Assembly (NCBI RefSeq): GCF_034541975.1
Contig: NZ_JAVYJM010000001.1
Direction: 5' to 3' (one strand)
DNA from: Dermacoccus abyssi
Lineage (GTDB): Bacteria > Actinomycetota > Actinomycetes > Actinomycetales > Dermatophilaceae
Length of the DNA stretch: 64,000 bases
The notes below the pieces were generated by a model, which was not told where the DNA came from, did no database searches, and saw nothing but the letters and a program-made list of their open reading frames with translations. How positions within the stretch are numbered: position 1 is the stretch's first letter; every line of letters begins with the position of its first letter. The position numbers and the translations under genes were made by a program. Positions 43,234 to 51,970 of the stretch are shown one piece after another.

Positions 43234-44063
43234 CCGATCAACTCGACCGACTCCCCGGCAGTGTGCGGCACCTGCGCTGCGACAACCCCGGCCCGATGAC
43301 GCTCAGCGGCACGAACACGTATGTCATCGCCCTGGAGGAAGCTTCGGGCGGGGACGGCTCGCTCGTCGCCGTCGTCGACCCGGGGCCCGAGGACGCCGGC
43401 CACCGTGACGCGATCATGGACGCCGTGCGGGGCGCCGAGGCCACGCGTGTCGTCGTGCTGCTCACCCACCACCACGACGACCACGAGGGCGGTGCGAGCG
43501 CGCTCGTCGAGGCGCTTCGTGGGCGCGGCCTCGCGGTCGCGTTGCGTGGCGGCTCGGGTGGCGACGCCTTCACCGACGGCGAGATGATCGGCGACCTCCA
43601 GGTGCTGCTCGCGCCGGGCCACACGCGCGATTCAGCCGCCTTCGTCCTCCAGCGCGACGGCGTCGGCGTCCTCTTCAGCGGCGACACGATTCTCGGCGAG
43701 GGCAGCAGCTTCGTCGCCTACCCCGACGGCGATCTCACGGCCTACCTCGCCACGCTCGACGTCCTCATGGCGCTCGTCGCGCAGGCGGGGGAGCGAGTCG
43801 TCGTCCTGGCGCCGGGGCACGGACCTGTCGGAGCCGACGCCGCTCCCGTCGTCGAGCGGTACCGCGCCCACCGCCAGGAGCGCCTCGACGAGGTGCGGAC
43901 CGTGCTGGCCGACGTAGACTCCGAGAATGGCGACTCGCCGGCGCAGGGTGACGAGCTCGTCGGCGCCGTCGTGGACGGCGTCTACAGCGACATCGGCCCG
44001 CAGCTGCGCCCGGCGGTGGAGGCCGTCGTCAAGGCGCAGCTGGCCCATCTCGGCCGCCTCTGA
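43230..44063 (+). CDS. MBL-fold metallo-hydrolase, LACTB2-like
   Basis: Predicted 277-residue metallo-beta-lactamase-fold hydrolase: NPGPMTLSGTNTYV at the N-terminus, the metal motif LTHHHDDHEGG, APGHTRDSAAFVL, LFSGDTILGEGS and LAPGHGPV. The pattern is that of LACTB2-type proteins, some of which are ribonucleases. GTG 43230 has GGAGGTG upstream and overlaps the NUDIX stop. A near-perfect terminator follows at 44081. Confidence 0.85.
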   Translation: MTDQLDRLPGSVRHLRCDNPGPMTLSGTNTYVIALEEASGGDGSLVAVVDPGPEDAGHRDAIMDAVRGAEATRVVVLLTHHHDDHEGGASALVEALRGRGLAVALRGGSGGDAFTDGEMIGDLQVLLAPGHTRDSAAFVLQRDGVGVLFSGDTILGEGSSFVAYPDGDLTAYLATLDVLMALVAQAGERVVVLAPGHGPVGADAAPVVERYRAHRQERLDEVRTVLADVDSENGDSPAQGDELVGAVVDGVYSDIGPQLRPAVEAVVKAQLAHLGRL

Positions 44064-44080
44064 GAACAGCCCGACGACAC

Positions 44081-44120
44081 AGCGAAGCGCCCGTCCCCCG
44101 CAAGGGACGGGCGCTTCGCT
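44081..44120. terminator. Terminator with 17-bp perfect stem
   Basis: AGCGAAGCGCCCGTCCC (44081-44097) pairs fully with 44104-44120 across a 6-nt loop, between the convergent MBL and crp genes. Confidence 0.9.
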
Positions 44121-44142
44121 GTCAACCGAGGTGAGTGCGGCC

Positions 44143-44820
44143 TCAGCGGGCGCGGCGCTGAAGGCGCTCAACGTCGAGCAGCGTCACGGCGCGGGCCTCG
44201 AGCTTGAGCCAGCCGCGGCTGGCGAAGTCGGCGAGAGCCTTGTTCACGGTCTCGCGGGAGGCGCCGACGAGCTGAGCCAGCTCCTCCTGCGTGAGGTCGT
44301 GCGCGACGAGGACCCCGTCGTCGACCTGACGGCCGAAGCGGCTCGCGAGGTCGAGCAGAGCCTTGGCGACACGGCCGGGAACGTCGGTGAAGACGAGATC
44401 GCCGAGCGCTTCGTTCGTGCGACGCAGGCGGCGAGCGATGGAGCCGAGCATCTTGACGGCCACGTCGGGGCGCGACGAGACGAACTCGGTGAGTTCGGTG
44501 TGACCCAGCGCGACGAGGTCGGTGCCGGCGACGGCCGTGGCCGTGGTCGTGCGGGCGCCCGGGTCGAAGAGGCTGAGCTCGCCGAACATCTCACCGGGGC
44601 CGAGGATCGCGAGCAGGTTCTCGCGACCGTCGGGGGAGCGGCGGCCGAGCTTCACCTTGCCGGAGGTGATGATGTACAGGCGATCGCCCTCCTCCCCTTC
44701 TTCGAAGAGGATGTCGCCGCGCTCGATACGGGCGCGCGACATGCGCTGCAGAAGAGCCTGGGCGTCTTCGTCCGTCAGCGCGGCGAAAAGGGGAGCTTGA
44801 CGCACTACTTCAATGTCCAC
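44143..44820 (-). CDS. crp: Crp/Fnr-family transcriptional regulator (cAMP receptor type)
   Basis: Predicted 225-residue regulator. The cyclic-nucleotide domain (about 8-125) has the phosphate-binding cassette FGELSLFDPGARTTTATA; a dimer helix and a winged helix-turn-helix follow (about 165-215, TQEELAQLVGASRETVNKALADF). It looks like the global Crp (GlxR-type) of actinobacteria, a regulator of carbon metabolism. GTG 44820 (VDIEVVRQAPLF) matches the usual N-terminus. The endonuclease III gene is divergent, as in other actinobacteria. Confidence 0.92.
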   Translation of the reverse strand: MDIEVVRQAPLFAALTDEDAQALLQRMSRARIERGDILFEEGEEGDRLYIITSGKVKLGRRSPDGRENLLAILGPGEMFGELSLFDPGARTTTATAVAGTDLVALGHTELTEFVSSRPDVAVKMLGSIARRLRRTNEALGDLVFTDVPGRVAKALLDLASRFGRQVDDGVLVAHDLTQEELAQLVGASRETVNKALADFASRGWLKLEARAVTLLDVERLQRRAR

Positions 44821-44949
44821 GCCTCCATCCTGCCACGTTTCGGGTGACGCTCCACACAGTTCACTCCCAGGAAAGCACGGAAAAAGGCGCTCGTTCGTCC
44901 AGCAGATGAGGTGCTCGGTGGTGTCGGTGGGGCGTTCTAGGGTGTGGGC

Positions 44950-45822
44950 ATGACCTCCGAAACCGTGACGCCGCCGAAGCGGGCCGCGCGCGTGCCCGAG
45001 ACCGCCACGGGGCGGGTGCGTCAGGCACGCCGCATCTACCGCAGACTCGTGGAGCAGTACCCGTACGCGCGAGCCGAACTCGACTTCGAGTCGCCGCTCG
45101 AACTCCTCGTGGCCACCATCCTCTCGGCGCAGACCACAGACGTCGGGGTCAACAAGGTCACGCCGGTGCTCTTCCGTCGCTACCCGGACGCTGCGGCACT
45201 GGCGTCGGCGGAGCCGAGCGAGATGGAGGAGATCCTGCGTCCCACCGGGTTCTACCGGGCGAAGACGCGCTCGGTCATCAAGCTCGGTCAGGAACTCGTC
45301 GAACGTTTCGACGGCGAGGTGCCGGGCAAGCTCGCCGACCTCGTGACGCTGCCGGGCGTCGGACGCAAGACGGCCAACGTCGTGCTCGGCAACGCGTTCG
45401 GTGTTCCGGGCATCACGGTCGACACCCACTTCGGGCGCCTCGCGCGCCGCTTCGGCTGGACGACGTCGACCGACCCGGTCGCTGTCGAGGCCGAGGTGGG
45501 CGAGATGTTCCCGCGCAAGGACTGGACGATGCTCAGCCACGTCGTCGTCTTCCACGGCCGACGTATCTGCCACGCCCGCAAGCCCGCATGCGGCGTTTGC
45601 CCGGTGGCGCAGTGGTGCCCGTCCTTCGGTGACGGCGAGACCGACCCGGACAAGGCGCGCGCCCTGCTCAAGTACGAACTCGCGGCCCCGAAGGGTGGTG
45701 AGGCGCCGGTGCCGCTGCTCGTCGACGGGGGAGTGCCCGACGCCTCCTTCTCGACCGGGCATCGAGGAACGCCGGTCGTGCCACGTCACTCCGGTGCAGG
45801 GGCGCAGGGCGAGGCCCGATGA
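44950..45822 (+). CDS. nth: Endonuclease III
   Basis: Base-excision repair glycosylase/AP lyase of 290 residues that removes oxidised pyrimidines. The helix-hairpin-helix with catalytic Lys is in LPGVGRKTANVVLGNAFG, the catalytic Asp in VDTHFGRLARRFGW, and the [4Fe-4S] cluster is C-x6-C-x2-C-x5-C in CHARKPACGVCPVAQWC. ATG 44950 is 6 nt after TAGGGT (44938-44943), suggesting a leaderless mRNA. The C-terminal 50 residues extend beyond E. coli Nth, as usual in actinobacteria. It overlaps the NUDIX gene by ATGA. Confidence 0.95.
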   Translation: MTSETVTPPKRAARVPETATGRVRQARRIYRRLVEQYPYARAELDFESPLELLVATILSAQTTDVGVNKVTPVLFRRYPDAAALASAEPSEMEEILRPTGFYRAKTRSVIKLGQELVERFDGEVPGKLADLVTLPGVGRKTANVVLGNAFGVPGITVDTHFGRLARRFGWTTSTDPVAVEAEVGEMFPRKDWTMLSHVVVFHGRRICHARKPACGVCPVAQWCPSFGDGETDPDKARALLKYELAAPKGGEAPVPLLVDGGVPDASFSTGHRGTPVVPRHSGAGAQGEAR

Positions 45823-46472
45823 GCGTGCCGGTGGGCGACGCCGCGCCTCCGCCCTGGCTGAACACGGTGCTCGACGCCGGTCGCCGCGGCGACCTGTGCG
45901 CGGGGTGGCCGCGTCCCGAGCAGGGCTCCAAGGCCTCTGCCATCCTCATGCTCTTCGGCCCGAACGACGACGGCGGGGAAGACGTGGTGCTCACCGAGCG
46001 AGCCACCAACCTGCGCAAGCACGCGGGGCAGGTGTCCTTTCCCGGTGGTGGGGTCGAACCGCAGGACGTCACGTTCACCGACACCGCGCTGCGTGAGGCC
46101 AACGAGGAGATCGGGCTCGTGCCCGAGGGCGTCCACGTCATGGGTGAACTGCAGCCGGTCGCGTTGCCCGTGACGAACTACGAGGTCTGCCCCGTGCTCG
46201 CCTGGTGGAACGTACCGTCCGACATCTCGGTGCTCGACCCCGTCGAGGTCGCTCGCGTCGCGCGCATCTCCGTCCGCGATCTCGTGGACCCGGCGAACCG
46301 CCACACGGTCACACACCCGCGCGGCTTCAAGGGGCCGGGGTTCGAAGTCGACGGTTTCTACATCTGGGGCTTCACGGCGTTCGTGCTCGACGCGGTCCTG
46401 ACCACCGGGGGCGTCGCGCGCTCGTGGAACCGCGACGACGAGCGTCAGGTGCCCGATCGCTTCCTCAGCTGA
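45819..46472 (+). CDS. NUDIX CoA pyrophosphatase-like hydrolase
   Basis: Predicted 217-residue NUDIX protein. The CoA-specific motif LTERATNLRKHAGQVSFPGG directly precedes the NUDIX box (GGVEPQD, then ALREANEEIGL), the pattern of NudL/NUDT7-type enzymes that split CoA or acyl-CoA into 4'-phosphopantetheine and 3',5'-ADP. Its ATG overlaps the nth stop (ATGA). A hairpin terminator follows. Confidence 0.88.
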   Translation: MSVPVGDAAPPPWLNTVLDAGRRGDLCAGWPRPEQGSKASAILMLFGPNDDGGEDVVLTERATNLRKHAGQVSFPGGGVEPQDVTFTDTALREANEEIGLVPEGVHVMGELQPVALPVTNYEVCPVLAWWNVPSDISVLDPVEVARVARISVRDLVDPANRHTVTHPRGFKGPGFEVDGFYIWGFTAFVLDAVLTTGGVARSWNRDDERQVPDRFLS

Positions 46473-46509
46473 ACGCCCGGCCGGGAACATGAGGAAGGCG
46501 AACATGACG

Positions 46510-46541
46510 AAGGCGGCCCACCCTCGAGGGTGAGCCGCCTT
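46510..46541. terminator. Terminator between convergent NUDIX and holin-like genes
   Basis: AAGGCGGC (46510-46517) pairs with GCCGCCTT (46534-46541); inside it, ACCCTCGAGGGT is a further perfect palindrome. Confidence 0.85.
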
Positions 46542-46560
46542 CGTGCGGCAGGTCAGAACG

Positions 46561-46965
46561 TCACTTGGCGGGCTTGATGGCCGCGACGGTCTTCTGCGCG
46601 TTGTCGATCGTCTTGACCGGCTTGCCCTTGACCTTCTTGATCGACTTGATGCCGACGAGGGCGAGGATTCCGGCGACGAGCGCGAGGATGCCCGCGACGA
46701 TGAGGAAGCCGGCCCAGTTCGGCCAGTCGAGAACCTCCGAGATGGCCCAGGCGAAGGCCGTCAGGAGGAAGCCGACGAAGAACAGGGCGACGACACCGGC
46801 GGCAGCGAGCATGCCGCCACCCTTGCCGGCCTTCTGCACGTCAGCCTTGATCTCGATCTTCGCCAGGTCGATCTCGCCCTTGACGATGTTCGAGAGGTCA
46901 GCGGAAGCGTCCGAAACGAGCTGACCGAGCGTGCGCTCGGAGCCCCGGGGGGTGTTGAGGGCCAT
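46561..46965 (-). CDS. Phage holin family (DUF1469-type) membrane protein
   Basis: Predicted 134-residue protein: an amphipathic N-terminus (TLGQLVSDASADLSNIVKGEIDLAKIE in parts), two membrane helices (about 52-78 and 85-105), and a basic C-terminus KKVKGKPVKTIDNAQK. This is the layout of DUF1469/YqjE-type proteins, annotated as a holin superfamily but chromosomal and not phage-linked here. The start ATG 46965 has AGGAGA; an upstream ATG at 46995 is less likely. Role unknown. Confidence 0.8.
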   Translation of the reverse strand: MALNTPRGSERTLGQLVSDASADLSNIVKGEIDLAKIEIKADVQKAGKGGGMLAAAGVVALFFVGFLLTAFAWAISEVLDWPNWAGFLIVAGILALVAGILALVGIKSIKKVKGKPVKTIDNAQKTVAAIKPAK

Positions 46966-47100
46966 GGTTATCTCCTGTTCAGCAGGCGGCGTCACCTCGT
47001 CGAGGTGACGGCCGTCCGTCGCATCACACGTTTTCTATTCAATGGACACACTACCGATATCGGCCGATTCGCGCCTACCGGCTCCTCGGTTCGGTGCGGT

Positions 47101-48477
47101 TCAGGCCGGTTCGGGGCGCTGGTAGACGTCCGGCACACCGTCTCGGTCGGCGTCGCGCGTCTCCTCTTCCTCGATGCGGCGGTAGATGCGGTTGCGGCGT
47201 CCGAGCACGATGCTCGCGAGGAGCGCGGACAGGAGGCTGCCGAGCAGCACGCCGACCTTGACGTGGTCGTCCTTGACGCTTCCGGTGCCGAACGCGAGCT
47301 CGCCGATGAGGAGGCTGACGGTGAAGCCGATGCCACCGAGGAGGCTGAGGCCGAACACGTCGGCCCACGAGAGGTTCTCGTCGAGCTTGGCCTTCGTGAA
47401 CTTGCTGACGAGGAACGTGCTGCCGAAGATGCCGACGACCTTGCCGAGCACGAGGCCGGCGATGACGCCGAGCGTGACGGCGTCCGCAAGCGTCTCGGTG
47501 ATGCTCGTGCCGACGACGGTGACGCCGGCGGAGAAGAACGCGAAGACCGGCACGGCGAACCCTGCCGAATAGGGGCGCAGACGGTGTTCGATGCGGTGGG
47601 CGAGGGCGTGCTTGCCCTTGACCGGAACGACGAGGCCGAGCAGCACGCCAGCGATCGTGGCGTGAACGCCGGACTTGTACATGAAGACCCACGCCACGAT
47701 CGCGAGCGGCGCGAGGATCGCCCAGTGCTTGATGCCGCGCTGGGTGAGCACACCGAAGACGACGATGACGGCGAGCGAGGCGAGCAGCCAACCCAGCGAG
47801 AAGCCCTTGCTGTAGAAGATCGCGATGATCGTGATGGCGATGAGGTCGTCGACGACGGCGAGCGTCAGGAGGAACGAACGCAGCGCCGTGGGCAGGTGCG
47901 AACCGATGACGGCGAGCACCGCGAGGGCGAACGCGATGTCCGTGGCGGCCGGGATGGCCCACCCCTTGAGGCCTGCGCCACCCATGCTCGCGTTGATCGC
48001 GACGTAGACGAGCGCAGGCATTGCGACACCGCAGACGGCAGCGATGACGGGCACTGCGGCGGCTGCCGGGTTGCGCAGGTCGCCGGCGACGAACTCGTGC
48101 TTGAGTTCGAGCCCGACGACGAGGAAGAACACGGCGAGCAGGCCGTCGGCGGCCCAGTGCGCCACCGACATGTTGAGCCCGAGGAAGTCGGGGCCGATGT
48201 GCGCGTCCCGCAGGGCCTCATAACCGTCACGCCAGGGCGAGTTCGCCCAGACGATCGCGGCGACCGCAGCGGCGAGCAGGATGAGGCCGCCGATGGTCTC
48301 GGTGCGCAGCAGTTCCTTGACGCGCTGGGCCTCGGGCCACGTGCCGCGGGTGAAGAGGCGGCGGGTGAGCCGTCCTGCGACGGCGACGGGGGCGACGTGC
48401 GCGGCTTCCTTGAACTCTTCGAAGCTCGGCTGTTCGTCCTTCATCGGCGGAAGGCTGTTCTTGTGGCGCTTGGCCAT
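47101..48477 (-). CDS. nhaA: Na+/H+ antiporter NhaA
   Basis: Predicted 458-residue membrane antiporter. Family features include ANSPWRDGYEALRD after the first helix, GLELKHEFVAGDLRNPAAAAVPV, WAIPAATDIAFALAVLAVIG with the unwound-helix aspartates (ATDIAFAL; LAVVDDLIAITII carries the ion-binding Asp pair), and LLGGIGFTVSLLIGELAF. It exports Na+ in exchange for protons and contributes to pH and salt tolerance. The N-terminal 50 residues are an additional cytosolic extension. It stands alone, with acs upstream on the same strand 168 bp away. Confidence 0.94.
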   Translation of the reverse strand: MAKRHKNSLPPMKDEQPSFEEFKEAAHVAPVAVAGRLTRRLFTRGTWPEAQRVKELLRTETIGGLILLAAAVAAIVWANSPWRDGYEALRDAHIGPDFLGLNMSVAHWAADGLLAVFFLVVGLELKHEFVAGDLRNPAAAAVPVIAAVCGVAMPALVYVAINASMGGAGLKGWAIPAATDIAFALAVLAVIGSHLPTALRSFLLTLAVVDDLIAITIIAIFYSKGFSLGWLLASLAVIVVFGVLTQRGIKHWAILAPLAIVAWVFMYKSGVHATIAGVLLGLVVPVKGKHALAHRIEHRLRPYSAGFAVPVFAFFSAGVTVVGTSITETLADAVTLGVIAGLVLGKVVGIFGSTFLVSKFTKAKLDENLSWADVFGLSLLGGIGFTVSLLIGELAFGTGSVKDDHVKVGVLLGSLLSALLASIVLGRRNRIYRRIEEEETRDADRDGVPDVYQRPEPA

Positions 48478-48592
48478 GCTGAATCTCCTCGGGCAGGGGT
48501 GGTCGTCGTCATCCGCGCCTCACGCGAACGGCCGACCAGACTTCCCGGCACACCGCCGGCGATTTTACCGGCTGTCGTCGTTCTCGCGAAAA

Positions 48593-48627
48593 GATGCGCG
48601 GGCGGGGCGCCTGCCCACCCGCGCATC
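48593..48627 (-). terminator. Terminator after acs
   Basis: GATGCGCGGG (48593-48602) pairs with CCCGCGCATC (48618-48627), with an inner GGGC/GCCC stem; the acs stop is 19 bp upstream on the minus strand. Confidence 0.75.
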
Positions 48628-48645
48628 GTCGGATCGCTCTGCTGC

Positions 48646-50592
48646 TTACTTCTTCAGACCTGCCTGGATCTTCTCCATGACGCTCGGGTCGGCGAGCGTC
48701 GTCGCGTCACCGGCCTCGCGGCCCTCGGCGACGTCCTTGAGCAGGCGGCGCATGATCTTGCCCGAACGTGTCTTCGGCAGCTCGTCGACGACGAGGATCG
48801 TCTTCGGCTTCGCGATGGCGCCGATCTGCTTGCCGACGTGCGTGCGCATCGCCTGGACGAGCTCCTCGCGCTTGTCGTCGTCGGCGGCCTGGTCGCGAGC
48901 CTCCTCGCGCAGGATGACGAAGGCGCACACGGCCTGACCGGTCGTCTCGTCGGCGGCGCCGACGACTGCGGCCTCCGCGACGGCGTCGTGCGAGACGAGC
49001 GCCGACTCGATCTCCGACGTCGACAGGCGGTGGCCCGAGACGTTCATGACGTCGTCGACACGACCGAGCACCCAGATGTTGCCGTCCTCGTCACGCTTCG
49101 CGCCGTCACCGGCGAAGTACATGTCCTCGAAGCGCGACCAGTAGGTGTCCTTGTAGCGCTGCAGGTCGCCCCAGATGCCGCGCAGCATCGACGGCCACGG
49201 GTCGCGGATGACGAGGTAGCCGGTCTCGCCGTTGCCGACGGACTTGCCCTCCTCGTCGACGACGTCGGCCGTGATGCCGGGCACCGGCGCCTGGGCCGAA
49301 CCGGGCACGAGCGACGTGACGCCGGGCAGGGCCGACATCATGATGGCGCCCGTCTCCGTCTGCCACCACGTGTCGACGATGGGCGCCGAACCCCCGCCGA
49401 TGTTGTCGCGGAACCACATCCACGCCTCGGGGTTGATCGGCTCACCGACGCTGCCGAGCACACGGACCGACGACAGGTCGTACTCGGCGGGGATCTCCTT
49501 GCCCCACTTCATGCACGTGCGGATGGCCGTGGGCGCCGTGTAGAAGATCGAGACCTTCTTGTTCTGCACGATCTCCCACCAGCGGCCCTGGTGCGGGCTG
49601 TCCGGCGTGCCTTCGTAGAGCACCTGCGTGACGCCGTTGGCGAGCGGGCCGTAGACGATGTAGCTGTGGCCGGTGACCCAGCCCACGTCGGCGGTGCACC
49701 AGTAGACGTCCTCGCCCGGGTGCACGTCGTGAACGACGGCGTTCGTGTAAGCCGCCTGCGTGAGGTAGCCACCGGTCGTGTGGAAGATGCCCTTCGGCTT
49801 ACCCGTGGTGCCGGAGGTGTAGAGGATGAAGAGCGGGTGTTCTGAATCGAAGGTGTCGAAGTCGACCGCGGGTGCGGCGGCCTCGAGTGCCTCGTCCCAC
49901 CAGACGTCCTTGTCGGTCATCTCCGTCTCTTCACCGGTGCGCTTGACGACGATGACCTTCTGCACCGTCGTCTCGCCGCTGACGGCCTCGTCGACGGCGG
50001 GCTTGAGAGCGCTCGGCTTGCCGCGGCGGTAGCCACCGTCGGCCGTGATGACGACCTTGGCCTCCCCGTCGGCGATGCGCGTGCGCAGGGCGTCGGAGGA
50101 GAAGCCGCCGAAGACGACGGAGTGCACGGCGCCGAGACGGGCGCAGGCCAGCATCGAGATGACGGCCTCGGGGATCATCGGCAGGTAGAGGGCGACGCGG
50201 TCCCCCTTCTCGACGCCCGCGGCCTTGAGCGCGCCGGCAGCCTTCTGCACGAGTTCGGTGAGTTCGGCGTACGTGATGTCGCGCTCGTCGCCGGGCTCAC
50301 CGACGAAGTGCAATGCGACGCGGTCACCGTTGCCGGCCTCGACGTGACGGTCGGCGCAGTTGTAGGCCACGTTGAGCTCGCCGCCCACGAACCACTTGGC
50401 GACGGGGGCCTCGCTCCAGTCGAGCACCTCGTCGAAGTCCTTTGCCCAGGTGAGGCGCTCGCGCGCCTGCTTGGCCCAGAACGCCTCGCGGTCGGCGTCG
50501 GCCTCTTCGTAGAGCGACTTCTGCCCGACGGCCTGCTGGCTGAACTCCGGGCTCGGCGGGAAGGGGCCGTACTCTTCGGCGGTCTCGGACAT
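48646..50592 (-). CDS. acs: Acetyl-CoA synthetase
   Basis: AMP-forming acetate-CoA ligase of 648 residues. Motifs: LYTSGTTGKPKGIFHTTGG (AMP-binding P-loop), TADVGWVTGHSYIVYGPL, VDTWWQTETGAIM, GYLVIRDPWPSM, the hinge AGDGAKRDEDGNIWVLGRVDDVMNVSG (in parts), and the regulatory acetylation lysine in TRSGKIMRRLL. It activates acetate to acetyl-CoA. ATG 50592 is preceded by GGAAGG. Monocistronic; the next gene upstream is divergent. Confidence 0.96.
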   Translation of the reverse strand: MSETAEEYGPFPPSPEFSQQAVGQKSLYEEADADREAFWAKQARERLTWAKDFDEVLDWSEAPVAKWFVGGELNVAYNCADRHVEAGNGDRVALHFVGEPGDERDITYAELTELVQKAAGALKAAGVEKGDRVALYLPMIPEAVISMLACARLGAVHSVVFGGFSSDALRTRIADGEAKVVITADGGYRRGKPSALKPAVDEAVSGETTVQKVIVVKRTGEETEMTDKDVWWDEALEAAAPAVDFDTFDSEHPLFILYTSGTTGKPKGIFHTTGGYLTQAAYTNAVVHDVHPGEDVYWCTADVGWVTGHSYIVYGPLANGVTQVLYEGTPDSPHQGRWWEIVQNKKVSIFYTAPTAIRTCMKWGKEIPAEYDLSSVRVLGSVGEPINPEAWMWFRDNIGGGSAPIVDTWWQTETGAIMMSALPGVTSLVPGSAQAPVPGITADVVDEEGKSVGNGETGYLVIRDPWPSMLRGIWGDLQRYKDTYWSRFEDMYFAGDGAKRDEDGNIWVLGRVDDVMNVSGHRLSTSEIESALVSHDAVAEAAVVGAADETTGQAVCAFVILREEARDQAADDDKREELVQAMRTHVGKQIGAIAKPKTILVVDELPKTRSGKIMRRLLKDVAEGREAGDATTLADPSVMEKIQAGLKK

Positions 50593-50746
50593 GTCTTGTC
50601 TTCCTTCCGTCGGCTTCGACCACGCCGAAACGAGGCGTAGGTCACAACACTTGGCTGCTTTTCTACCCCATCGTCGCGTGGGGTTGGGAAGTCAGGGGTG
50701 GATACTCGCCGGTAGTTTCCGTCGGCGTCCAAGTACGCTGATGCCC

Positions 50747-51589
50747 ATGCCCGGCACCCTCGAAGCTCTGCAATCGCTCGCGACGATCCCCGAGGTCGAG
50801 GCGGGCCTCACGCGAGCCCGCGAGGCGTGTACCCAGCTGCGCTGGCACAACGCGTTGCGCCGACGGACGGCGCAGGCCGCCGCCGAGTCGCGCGTGCGTG
50901 GCGCCCGGGCCGGCGCGGCGCTGGAGGGCGCCGAGGTCTCCGTCGATGTCGTGCGTGAACTCGTCATGGGGATGACCGAGTGGCCGCCCGAGCCCGACCC
51001 GCTCGAGCGAGTGCTTCGTGCGAGTGTTCAGGGGACGCTCGAGAGTGAGCACGTTCGTTCGATCATCCTGTCGTCGCCCGCGCAGGCGTTGGCGCGTCTG
51101 CACGTGGCCGCCGGTTCGCAACTGCTCTCCGCCGACGAGGTGGGGCGCCCGCGGTCGCCGGGGGAGACGTGCGAGGAACTCGTCGAGGCCGGCCCGGCGT
51201 GCGACCCGCTCGACCTGCCGGGGCGTCTGGCCGGGCTCTACGAGGTGGTGGCGTGCCACGAGAAGGTGCCGGCCCTCGTCGTCGGGGCCATTGCGCATGC
51301 GGAGATTGCCGTCATGCGTCCGTTCGCGCGCGGAAACGGTGTGGTGGCAAGAGCTTTCGAGCGTGCGCTCGTCCAGTCGTGTGGGCTCGACCCGACGGGT
51401 GTGGCCGTGCCCGAGGTGGGCTACCTGCGTGAAGCGAGCGCGGGATATGCGGGCGCCCTGGCCGCCTATGCCTCGGGAACGCGCGACGGCGTGGCCCTGT
51501 GGCTGCAGTTCAGCGCTGGGGCACTGGAGCGGGGCGCCGCCGAAGGAGGCGCCATTTCGGACGCCGTTTTGGCCGGCCGCCTGCGATAA
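50747..51589 (+). CDS. Fic-like protein with degenerate active-site motif
   Basis: Predicted 280-residue helical protein. The region AIAHAEIAVMRPFARGNGVVAR (181-202, given here as AIAHAEIAVM plus RPFARGNGVVAR) aligns with the Fic motif HPFxxGNGRxxR, but the catalytic His is Arg191, the acidic residue is Arg195 and the first Arg after GNG is Val. AALEGAEVS (58-66) resembles the upstream SIEG segment of Fic proteins. AMPylation is therefore unlikely without another base. The gene precedes the 6C RNA and the ssd-tad operon. ATG 50747 is 7 nt after TACGCT (50734-50739), likely leaderless. Confidence 0.75.
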   Translation: MPGTLEALQSLATIPEVEAGLTRAREACTQLRWHNALRRRTAQAAAESRVRGARAGAALEGAEVSVDVVRELVMGMTEWPPEPDPLERVLRASVQGTLESEHVRSIILSSPAQALARLHVAAGSQLLSADEVGRPRSPGETCEELVEAGPACDPLDLPGRLAGLYEVVACHEKVPALVVGAIAHAEIAVMRPFARGNGVVARAFERALVQSCGLDPTGVAVPEVGYLREASAGYAGALAAYASGTRDGVALWLQFSAGALERGAAEGGAISDAVLAGRLR

Positions 51590-51732
51590 GTACAAATAAA
51601 AAACGTCTGGCGAGTCGGTTTCTCATTTATCGAACCGTTGCTACTGTATTGGCCGGGTATGTGCGAGCCGGTTGCAACGTGTGGCCACTAGTGGCACATT
51701 AGGGGCGTGCGCTCCCTCCGGGTCGAGCGCTG
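51590..51732. other. Non-coding stretch before the 6C-type RNA
   Basis: Part of a 381-bp gap between the Fic-like gene and ssd. No credible gene is seen. It probably holds the promoter of the small RNA; TTGCAA at about 51673-51678 followed by ACATTAG about 18 bp later is the best -35/-10 guess, and it is weak. Confidence 0.4.
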
Positions 51733-51801
51733 ACGTGCATACCGCACCCCCAAGGGTATGCACGTAAAGACAGCCCCCACCGTCCCCCCGGTGGGGGCTG
51801 T
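51733..51801 (+). ncRNA. 6C-type small RNA (two C-loop hairpins)
   Basis: Hairpin 1: an 11-bp perfect stem ACGTGCATACC/GGTATGCACGT (51733-51765) with loop GCACCCCCAAG. Hairpin 2: a 12-bp perfect stem ACAGCCCCCACC/GGTGGGGGCTGT (51770-51801) with a C-rich loop GTCCCCCC. Two adjacent stems with cytosine-run loops define the actinobacterial 6C RNA motif. In Mycobacterium tuberculosis the 6C RNA (B11) also lies directly upstream of ssd (Rv3660c), the same position as here, and it affects growth and replication genes. The 5' end probably lies tens of bases further upstream. Confidence 0.75.
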
Positions 51802-51970
51802 CGTATGTCCTGCACCTACTCCCGTGCGGCCGCGGTGGCCCCCGGCAAAGGGGCCGTCGTCCACATCTGCGACGCGGTGAGCGCCGTTTCGGTAGTTCAG
51901 GCGGCCCCGTCCACAAGGTCGTCCGACGCGTCGTGGACGGTGTCGAGGTTGTGGGCCGACGCTGGCGTGC

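Noticed and set aside
46561..46965. Prophage remnant suggested by the holin-like gene
   Set aside because: No integrase, lysin, capsid or att-like repeats nearby; DUF1469-type proteins are ordinary chromosomal membrane proteins in actinobacteria.
46543..49845. Very long plus-strand open frame (about 1100 codons) opposite nhaA and acs
   Set aside because: It is antisense to two well-recognised genes, its product is a low-complexity Arg/Asp/Glu/Val/Ala mix without domains, and such frames are a by-product of high GC codon bias.
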